Positions 56,199-64,000 of a DNA stretch of 64,000 bases are shown one piece after another. Position numbers and translations under genes: made by a program. Positions within the stretch are counted from its first letter, which is position 1. Each line of letters opens with the position of its first letter. The notes under the pieces were generated by a model. It ran no database searches and was not told the DNA's origin. It saw only the letters and a program-made list of their open reading frames with translations. The stretch is from Akebia trifoliata (Eukaryota > Streptophyta > Magnoliopsida > Ranunculales > Lardizabalaceae), in contig CM030714.1 of assembly GCA_017979445.1 (NCBI GenBank), forward strand, positions 44,531,220 to 44,595,219. The letters run 5' to 3'.

Positions 56199-56880
56199 AG
56201 AGATACCCACGTTCCAAAAATAATTTGAGATAAGCACGCCTTGATATATGAATCACCAAATATGAACAATGGTAGCATCCCTATGACTCATGACGATGAA
56301 CAGTGAATAAAATACTCACCATCCCTTTGTTGCCATTGGTGACAAGGTAATCAGAGAAATACCAACACATAGCAGGAACAAGGCTTATTCTTCTGTCTCC
56401 ATTGACCATTCCGCTTGATTATGTAAAGGGCAATAAAAAATGAGCAGATCTAACTTATGCTTATACCTATTTATCAAAAATCAAATTAAGCAAAATAAAA
56501 ATCATAAACAAGGCCAAACAAAGATTAAATTTCTCTTAATTTGCAATCAAATCTACTACAACATGCTTCTATTTATTTTAGCCATAAGAATCATGCATGT
56601 AGAGTAACTTATATGAATGATAAAATAGAAGCATGTCATTTAAAAATAAAATTACTTTATTTAGAAATAAACAGTACCTTACCTTTTCCCTCCTCCTTTA
56701 TTCGGGCTTGGGACCGGCAATGTAAAATATTTAATTTTACATTGGCGGAGTTAAAAAGGGGTTAGTTACAATAAAAATAATTATTAGTTAAATAATGAGT
56801 AGGTAAACAAGTCTAAAGTGGAGATATTAACTGTATCTAGATGACTTTCAAGGTCCTTGATTGGGAGGATGACCATTAGG
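56199..56880. other. Spacer without recognised features
   Basis: AT-rich; no credible gene or element was seen. Confidence 0.35.
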
Positions 56881-56884
56881 AAAC

Positions 56885-57485
56885 ATGATGTGGAAGTATA
56901 GGGCTATATGCACTTGGACTTGGCTTTGTACCTGCACCTGGCTATGGATCTCTCTTTGTATTTGTATATGCATCTACAACTGCATCTCCATGTCCATTTG
57001 TAGCTCAGTAATCCTCTCATGTTGTCGATTGCGTTCCATTTGCGTGTTTTGCAACTCAACAATCATCTCCTTATGTTGTCGACATGTTCTACTAGTGGGT
57101 TTTGCATGTCATTCAACTGGTACTACATCTCAACATAAGTACCACTACGAGATGAGCTAGAAACAGATGTAAAGACCGAACTCGACGTCAGGCCTAGGCC
57201 TTAGGTAGTACTCTACCATGCCGCTCTTGTCCCATCTGTCTCATATTTTCAGTAAATCTTCTTTATGTCATTCTTTCAATCTTTGGACCTCGTCAACATA
57301 CATTGCATCATCTACTTCTTCTTTGAATCATCAATTTCGATCTTATTCTGCAAAAGTATACAATTTAAAAAATATGTAAAAATATGATATTATTAGAAAA
57401 ATGACAAACATATTAATTTATATTTACCTGGATCTCTTGCCACAGTGCGTCCTTCAAGTGCTTTGGAATGTCAAACCGTTTCTTG
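56885..57485 (-). pseudogene. Remnant of an En/Spm-type plant transposase-related protein
   Basis: On the minus strand, 57485-57430 gives YVPLQCKKRFDIPKHLKD then ALWQEIQ, like the conserved (V/I)P..L...IW..I block of plant Ptta/En/Spm proteins. Bases 57070-56920 give MIVELQNTQMERNRQHERIT, then Gln-rich coiled-coil sequence with a stop inside, like the C-terminus of that family. In between, frames are broken. No start or full domain remains. Confidence 0.5.
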
Positions 57486-57520
57486 CATTGCAAAGGGACG
57501 TAGTCAGAATGCCTAACAAT

Positions 57521-57698
57521 AGTCCCATTGAAATGATCCTTATGTTTTATTTCAGATAAACTAGGTTAGTAAGGAGAGTGTTAGTGATGTGTTGATCTGT
57601 TTGATTGGTAAGAGAATGTAAGAGTTCAGATGTTAGATTCTAACTAAAGAAACCCCCTTAAAATGACCCTTGTGTTTTATTTCAGATAAACTAATTAA
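57521..57698. repeat. Direct repeat pair 133 bp apart
   Basis: TGTTTTATTTCAGATAAACT preceded by AAATGAYCCTT occurs at about 57530-57562 and 57663-57695. The meaning is unknown. A GATGATGATGATGATGATAA run lies near 57810. Confidence 0.7.
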
Positions 57699-59134
57699 CT
57701 ACATTATCATAAAATAGCTTTAACAAAAGAAATAACATAGTACTTATAAAAGAAAAAGAAAAAGAAAATAAAATACAGTTAACTAATTTACTGTTTTGGT
57801 GCAAGGCATGGATGATGATGATGATGATAATAGAGTATCCTAATTTACTGTTTTCAAATAACAAATAAAATAAGCAATATTGCAAAAGCATCACAAACAA
57901 ACAAAAAGGAAAAAAATACAGAGGTAAAATATGCACTATGTTTATTGTCTTTGACATATTTTGTGTTGGACTAGATAACTAGAATTTATCCATCAAAAAC
58001 AATATTGAGGATCACAATAACATAACCAAAATAACATAGGAACACAACAGTGCAAAACTAAAGCACAGGGTACAAGAGAATCTCTTTCAAATTTTGGTAC
58101 AAAGTGGTAATACCAACCTGAACCCTCTAGCTTGCTAGCTACAAACCCGACACTACCACCACATTACAATCTACAACAAAAGTATGATAACTTACTTTTC
58201 AACCCAAAATAACCAAAGTGTCTCTAAAAATTCATTTTCCTATAGTGATAACTTTGAATTGTTTAATTTATTAGAAACGCAAAACATAATTATGAAAGAA
58301 ATCCAAAACATTAAACAAATGTAATTCATGTTGGTATACTCCAAACACTACTCATACATAACAACCTATAAATTAAGACCAAGTACCACACTAGTACCAT
58401 AAATGTTCTTAATTAATTTTTATCCAACCTCTAGATCTCATCAAAATAAAATAATAAAAAAACTAATAAGAACATTAACAGCTCCCACACACAGAGATTT
58501 TGAAATCAGAAGTTCTACGCATTTGTACTTCTTGAAGAGTCACTTCAGATGACAACCTGTAGAATTCAAAGGTAATCAATTAATTACCAAAATTATAACA
58601 ATTGAGAACCTCATAACCTACTTATGAATCAATCATCTATCATATTAAATTTAATGGGTAATTTTGACTCAATGGTAGAACCATCCAATTTAGAATTCAA
58701 CTTGTTTATAAATTAGTTCTTAGTGTTTTATGAACTGGTTTGAACAAATGGATCCACTTCAACGAAGTCGGTCTGGTTCAAATAGAACCATAATTTTTGA
58801 AAGAACTGTTGATTTGTTCAACCACTGGTTTAAGTGAATCATTTTAAATTTATAAAATTCTAAAATCTCTTTTCCAAATAAGAATTTGGAAAAGAGAATA
58901 TGATTTCATCAACGAATGATCCTGTAATAATCAAACTTCAATAATATATATTTAATGCCATATTTTAGGAGCTTAAATGAAGATAAAATTTAGTGATTAA
59001 AATTTGAACAATCTTTTTCAATTTCTAATAAATATGAATTGATCGACAAAAATTGAACTCGGATGCCACAGTTGCCCAACCAATACAAATTTTTTTTGGT
59101 CCAATATAGCATTGAAAACATTGCTTGTTATAGC
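57699..59134. other. Spacer without recognised features
   Basis: AT-rich with simple repeats; no credible gene was seen. Confidence 0.35.
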
Positions 59135-59315
59135 CATAGTTTTAAAACTCGACTTGGAAGTTCATTGAGTCAAGTTGATGACAAGCAACTTGACTCAGAC
59201 GAGTTGACTCGAAGAACAATTTCTATTGAGTCCCCCCACCCCGTGCCACCCGAGTCACCTTGAAATCTCATTGATCGAGCCGACTCTAGTCAACTCAACA
59301 AGTTTCAAAACTAAG
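59135..59315. mobile_element. Candidate hAT-type MITE
   Basis: Inverted ends CATAGTTTTAAAACTCG and (minus strand) CTTAGTTTTGAAACTTG, with flanks GTTATAGC (59127-59134) and GTTACAAC (59316-59323), six of eight bases equal. The inside has repeated GACTCGA/TTGACTC words. It is like the MITE at 40111-40340. Confidence 0.55.
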
Positions 59316-60381
59316 GTTACAACTTCACACTATGTCAAATCTGTATTTTCAACCATACCTGTTGAGAACCACTTGCACCAACATTTGAAGAAAACATCAA
59401 TGTATTTCATGAATACCCAATAAATTCCTGAAAAAGAAAATTATTAGCTTCCAGAAATGTTTAAAATATTGTATTGATTGAATGTGAAGTTAATGAAATA
59501 AACAATACGATATCGGCCGATACATTTGATACAAATCAATACATTCCCAGAAAATTCATTCTTTCGTTGTCAATGTTTCGTATCGGTCTTGGCTGATATC
59601 GATATGTATCGACCGATACATTTTGATATTTTAAACCATGGCTTCCAGTGTAGCTAATGACATATGATTACTAGAAAAATTAAAAGACTAATAATGATAC
59701 TTGCAACTCATGACTCTAGCCATTGTTTGTAAAAATCAGAAGTTAGAATGTAGAATTTGAAAATTTGAAGAATGGAAAGTGTTATAATTTAATTAAAAAA
59801 ATAAATAAATCAAAAATCAAAATTATTGCGAAAAAGTTCAGATCTGGTTTTTCGTTATCTCCACAAGTCGATCTAGGAGTAATTAAGAAAGAAAAATATA
59901 GTTACAAAAAGATTGGTTTGAACCACAAGCTTAAAACTCTGATTTGATCCGAACATCCACCAAATCAAGTCAAAAAATATATTAAATTATAATATCTAAA
60001 AACTATTTATTAATATTTTAAATTAAATAAAATATTTATTTAATTTTTTCTTAAAAATATAATGATAGTTGAATAACTTGATTAAGTTTGTAACCTAGCT
60101 CGGGGGGCATTTTCATTATGAATTGACAAGTTGGTTCCATCGAATTTGGAGCTGAGGTTGGCAAATTACAAAATCATATTATTTACAGGGATAATAAATG
60201 TTACAAACTATCTGTAAATTCGATAAAAAGTGATTTTAAAAAATAAGTCTCTTTTTTTCTTTTTTTAATTTTTATAAGAAAAAGAAAAGAATTAAAGGTT
60301 ATAAGGTAAAATTGTGATTTTGACCCTACTGTTCGTTAATGCGCATTGATAATTAAGGGGTGTTTAGGGTATTTTAGTGTA
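59316..60381. other. Spacer 3' of the receptor gene
   Basis: GATATCGGCCGATACATTTG and TATCGACCGATACATTTTG near 59510-59635 are related words, probably a further MITE. The rest is AT-rich. The part nearest 60381 would be the 3' untranslated region of the receptor gene. Confidence 0.4.
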
Positions 60382-63300
60382 TTAAAAAAAAAAACATACC
60401 GTACTTAAGTTGGGGATGTATGATATCTTTGGCCAATATTCGCCACTCTCCTTTTCACATTGTTTCGCTAGCAATGGACATCCGTAAATGGAGAGAGTTT
60501 GAAGCGTGGTGGGCAGTCCCTCCTTTGGCAAGGTCGTGAGTCTTCTACAATCTTCGATAACCAATTTTTTAAGGGAGATGAGGTTTTTCAATCCATCTGG
60601 CAAGAATGTGAGTTCAGGAAGGTACGTAATAGACATTCGTTGAAGAGATAATAGGTATTTGTAGTCTTCTTCATCATCCTCTACCAATGATACCAACTCT
60701 ATACACCTAGAAATATTAAGATCTTTGAGTGCTTTTAGGTTCTTGAAAGACCCACTGGGTATTACCTTTAGATTTTTTAAAAAGTCAATTGTCAAGGAGG
60801 AGAGAGAGGTGAAGTAAGACGGAGAGCTTAATATCCTTTCATTGCAGCCCGTCAACCTTAACTCACGAACAGATGTTAAAAATCTTGGAAGAGCAATCAA
60901 ACTCTTACATCTAGTAATTTCAAGTTTACCAAGGCAAGGGAAACAATCTTCTTCTTCTTCAATGCCACCTCTCCATTCTACTAAATTTCGGAATGACTTG
61001 ATAGAAAGTTCTTCCAATGATGGAAAAACAACCTTAGTAACCATGATGCCATCAACAGTAAAACCCTCTAGACTAAGTTTCCTGAGGGAAGGTAGTTGCC
61101 AGAGAGGAGGGAGGGTTTGGCATGATGTACACCACCGTAAAGAAACAACCACCAATTTGGAGAATGAAGGATGCCCTATCCAGCTCGGAAATCTTTCACC
61201 ATTGTAAGAAGTGATATTTAGGATTCTGAGATTATGGTGAGGTTGGAGCCTCTCAAGTACTTCTTCCGCAACACTTGGATCCATAGCATCATCATCATCA
61301 CCACGCCACCGCCACCGCCACTGCCACTCAAGATCCAGTTCATCAATGTATTCTTTATTCTTCAATATGGCCTCTTTTGCATTGACCACATATTTAAGCC
61401 CTGAAATCTTCAATCCACCTCTGAGGTTAATCAATTTCATCAACTGCCCTATCTCATACCCATTCTCTTTACCAACAATGAATCTTGACAGTGTTTGTAG
61501 ACACGTTAATCCCCCAATTCCCTTTGGTGTCGAAGTAATCAGACAGTACTTGTCGAAGATAAGATGCCTTAGGTTAATCAAGTTTCTTGTGTCTTTTGGT
61601 AACTCAAGCAATTCATCACACTCACTAAGATCTAATATCTGCAGATTATGAAGGCTGCTCACTGATTCTGGTAATATTTGTACCTTGGTACAAGAGAGAT
61701 CAAGGTATCGTAGGTGTTTCAAATTGCCAATTGACTCAGGTAACTCTGTGATTTCTGTATGATTCAAATCCAACACATGGAGGAATTTCATTTGCTGAAA
61801 TAGATTAGTGGGGAAACTTATAGTTCCAGCTGCTCTCTTGGATACTAGTAGAGTGTGTAGCCTTTTGCATTGAAGATACGGCTCAAAGATTGTTAGATCA
61901 TTTTCTTTATGAGTGATGCATAAAGAATACCGAGCCTTTTCAGAAAAATGATTTAATTTGTCATCCTCCTTTCTAAAACATTCACCTTCCGAAAGTGACT
62001 CTGCTAGATCATGAATCAGATCATGCATCTTGTACCTCAATCTGCCAAACACATCACCCTCATACTGCTGGAAGAATGATCTCCATAACAAATCATCAAA
62101 GTAATCACTACCCACATCTTCCATTGCCCTTTGCCCCACTTCGGATGTAATAAAACCTTCCGCAATCCACAATTTAACTAATTTCTCCTTGTCAAATTCA
62201 TAATCCTTAGGAAATATGCTACAATACAGGAAGCACTGCTTTAGATGTGAAGGCAAATGATGATAACTCAATCTCAGAGCAGGTAAGATATCATATTTTC
62301 CTCCTTGTTGTAATTTCCATATTTCACTCTTCAAAATGTCATTCCATTTCGTTTCTTCTTTTGTACCTTGTAAGAGTCCTCCGAGTGTCTTGACAGCTAA
62401 AGGCAACCCCCCGCACTTTTTAGCAATTTCCTTGCCAACCGCAACCAAATCTTGATGTTCATCCCAGGTACCCTCAGTTGGAAATGCCCATTTTCCCAGC
62501 AATAACAAACAAACTTCATCTGACAAAAATTTCAAGGAATAATGAGGAATAGTGCCCATGATCTGAGAAACTTTTTCACTTCTTGTAGTGACAATAATTT
62601 TACTCCCCTTTGCTCCACATCGCAAGGGAGCTCTTAGGATTTCCCAATCGTTGGGATCTTCGTTCCATACATCATCTAGTACGAGAAGAAATTTCTTCCC
62701 GCTCACTATTTTCTGAATTTTTTCAGTAAGTGAGGTCAATTCCTCATAATTAGATGATTCCTTGGAAATATTCTCTATGATTGCCTTTGACAGTCTTTTC
62801 AAATCAAAATCATCGGACACACAAACCCATCCATGTAGTTCGAAACGGTTCTTAAAGTTTTCGTCGTTGTAAATAAGCTGAGCAAGGGTTGTCTTACCGA
62901 CTCCACCCATGCCGACTATGGGAATAACAGAGAGCTCCTTTGAAACAGACCCATCAGATACCAACAGATTTATTAACTTCTCCTTATCGTTATCTCTACC
63001 GAGAACATCTGATTCATGTATCAAGGAGATGGTTTCCGGCTTCTTTCTGATCACTTCTGGTAGCCGCGAGCCTCCATCTCCATCACTAAGATGAAGATCC
63101 TTCCTTTCTTTTGCAATCCTTTCTAATTTCTCATTGATGTTCTTTATCTTATGACTTATCTCATATCGAAATTTAAGTGACTTTAAACCCAAACTTGAAA
63201 AGAAGGAATTGCATACCTGCTTCCACTTACTAGTTTGATTTTCATCTTCCTCCAATAATTTAAATCGTAAAGCTTCGGTTGCAAACTCGTCCAATACATC

Positions 63301-63546
63301 TTCGGCATCCCAAGCGACATCTTTAAGCTTTCTCATCCAATCTCTCACCTGGTTCTGGTTCGATTGGATTTGCTTTTCCTCGGCATCCTGAAGAACGGAT
63401 TGAATTGCTGACAAGTAACTCGAGAGTTTGTCCAACTCGTCCTTGACACCCCATACCAATTCAAACTCTTTTACAATTTGTGAGCCAAGCAGCTGAAATA
63501 CAGGTTTTAGGAAAGCAGATGCAGCAGATTCTGCCATGTTCATCAT
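60382..63546 (-). CDS. CC-NB-LRR (CNL) intracellular immune receptor, RGA-like
   Basis: A single uninterrupted frame of 1054 residues. Residues 1-170 form an Rx-type coiled coil with EDVLDE (82-87) in place of EDVID. The NB-ARC domain has P-loop GMGGVGKTT (212-220), kinase 2 LLVLDDVW (287-294), RNBS-B GSKIIVTTR (314-322), GLPL in CGGLPLA (378-384), RNBS-D CFLYCSIFPKDYEFDKEKLV (438-457) and MHD at 507-509. About 560-1045 is leucine-rich repeats. Such proteins detect pathogen effectors inside the cell and trigger defence; the ATPase switch motifs all look intact. Three Met codons lie at 1, 2 and 4, and the fourth (MAESAASAFL) is the most family-like start. A local WQWRWRWRGDDDD stretch in the LRR is unusual. 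No integrated domain and no neighbouring receptor are seen. Confidence 0.95.
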   Translation of the reverse strand: MMNMAESAASAFLKPVFQLLGSQIVKEFELVWGVKDELDKLSSYLSAIQSVLQDAEEKQIQSNQNQVRDWMRKLKDVAWDAEDVLDEFATEALRFKLLEEDENQTSKWKQVCNSFFSSLGLKSLKFRYEISHKIKNINEKLERIAKERKDLHLSDGDGGSRLPEVIRKKPETISLIHESDVLGRDNDKEKLINLLVSDGSVSKELSVIPIVGMGGVGKTTLAQLIYNDENFKNRFELHGWVCVSDDFDLKRLSKAIIENISKESSNYEELTSLTEKIQKIVSGKKFLLVLDDVWNEDPNDWEILRAPLRCGAKGSKIIVTTRSEKVSQIMGTIPHYSLKFLSDEVCLLLLGKWAFPTEGTWDEHQDLVAVGKEIAKKCGGLPLAVKTLGGLLQGTKEETKWNDILKSEIWKLQQGGKYDILPALRLSYHHLPSHLKQCFLYCSIFPKDYEFDKEKLVKLWIAEGFITSEVGQRAMEDVGSDYFDDLLWRSFFQQYEGDVFGRLRYKMHDLIHDLAESLSEGECFRKEDDKLNHFSEKARYSLCITHKENDLTIFEPYLQCKRLHTLLVSKRAAGTISFPTNLFQQMKFLHVLDLNHTEITELPESIGNLKHLRYLDLSCTKVQILPESVSSLHNLQILDLSECDELLELPKDTRNLINLRHLIFDKYCLITSTPKGIGGLTCLQTLSRFIVGKENGYEIGQLMKLINLRGGLKISGLKYVVNAKEAILKNKEYIDELDLEWQWRWRWRGDDDDAMDPSVAEEVLERLQPHHNLRILNITSYNGERFPSWIGHPSFSKLVVVSLRWCTSCQTLPPLWQLPSLRKLSLEGFTVDGIMVTKVVFPSLEELSIKSFRNLVEWRGGIEEEEDCFPCLGKLEITRCKSLIALPRFLTSVRELRLTGCNERILSSPSYFTSLSSLTIDFLKNLKVIPSGSFKNLKALKDLNISRCIELVSLVEDDEEDYKYLLSLQRMSITYLPELTFLPDGLKNLISLKKLVIEDCRRLTTLPKEGLPTTLQTLSIYGCPLLAKQCEKESGEYWPKISYIPNLSTVCFFF

Positions 63547-63725
63547 TATGTATCTTTTTTAAGGAATCTCTCAAACAGATAGCAAGAAAGAAAGAGAGAG
63601 AGGAGCAGCAGCAGCGGCAGCAACAGCTTTTGACTTCTTTTGGAGGGTGGTGGTGCATGTGCTTACTGAATGATGAAGGAAAGTCACCTCAATAATGGTG
63701 CTGGTGGTGGTAGAGAATAGTACCA

Positions 63726-64000
63726 TCAATTATTGAGAGTAATTCTATTGGCACCCCAGATTTACTTGTTACAATTCAACTAAATTAAATAAGTTGAATT
63801 ATATTTTTCCCCCTTTTAATAATTGCGGTCCTGGTGGGATATATGGTACAGGACCATCAATTATTGAGTGTAGTTCTATTGGCACCCCAGATTTTATTTA
63901 TTACAATTCAACTAAATTAAATAAGTTTTGAATGATATTTTTCTCCTTAATTCTATTGGCACCCCATATTTTATTAATTATAATTCAACTAAATTAAATA
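63726..64000. repeat. Tandem repeat upstream of the receptor gene, running off the window
   Basis: TTCTATTGGCACCCCAGATT followed by ACAATTCAACTAAATTAAAT occurs starting near 63742, 63873 and 63950 (spacings about 131 and 77 bp). The first starts 180 bp before the receptor ATG. The window ends within the third unit. Confidence 0.85.

Noticed and set aside
61346..61651. Plus-strand frames over the receptor gene (also 60842-61207, 62909-63094)
   Set aside because: They are shadows of the minus-strand CNL reading frame.
1..64000. CRISPR array, operon, prophage or bacterial origin
   Set aside because: There are no short regularly spaced repeats with unique spacers, genes have plant-type introns, and the families are eukaryotic. 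Repeats present are transposons and gene duplicates.

Overview
This is a 64 kb piece of a flowering-plant nuclear genome. It is AT-rich, its genes have GT-AG introns, and the spacers are full of decayed transposable elements. It contains plant-only protein families: a fused TenA-HAD thiamin enzyme, an S40 senescence regulator and a CC-NB-LRR receptor. I cannot name the species. Nothing in it looks bacterial, organellar or viral, and I see no rRNA, tRNA or CRISPR.

Bases 1-25,000 hold a tandem array of TH2-type genes (TenA domain fused to a HAD phosphatase; thiamin salvage and thiamin monophosphate dephosphorylation). Four copies can each be spliced into an uninterrupted six-exon reading frame of 542, 551, 527 and 541 codons, with the same intron phases in all four. 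Between and around them lie at least four broken copies: an exon 6 piece (310-585), a promoter joined to the end of exon 6 (12844-13690), an exon 3/exon 5 join (18676-18979) and a piece that is only intron 2 (24262-25005). All intact copies and the chimera carry an E2F-type motif and mostly CT-rich leaders. Copy 2 looks like a mosaic of the two subtypes and has Glu where the others have Asp at a TenA pocket position.

Bases 25,000-28,000 hold nested transposon remnants: an LTR fragment with a primer-binding site, two inverted copies of one TIR element, and another element inserted in one of them. Bases 28,250-39,180 are one gene, an OTU-domain deubiquitinase (OTU2/YOD1 type, 208 codons in eight coding exons). 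Its large introns 2 and 3 contain three 5'-truncated LINEs, all antisense, plus a hAT-type MITE with a perfect target duplication and two SINEs.

Bases 39,190-60,380 are mostly repeats. The only gene I trust there is a single-exon S40/DUF584 protein (44028-44603, minus). Around it are a degenerate LINE, a 230 bp hAT MITE, a 1.3 kb foldback element, a perfect 31 bp palindrome, tRNA-derived SINEs, hairpin MITEs (one just upstream of the S40 gene), CACTA-type ends, a TRIM retrotransposon and a transposase remnant.

Bases 60,382-63,546 (minus) encode an apparently complete intronless 1054-residue CC-NB-LRR immune receptor, followed by a tandem repeat that runs off the window.

The array genes probably act on thiamin or its breakdown products, possibly with divided roles. 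The other three genes have no evident functional link to them. All gene models are hand-made from splice signals and homology from memory; none was checked against transcripts.
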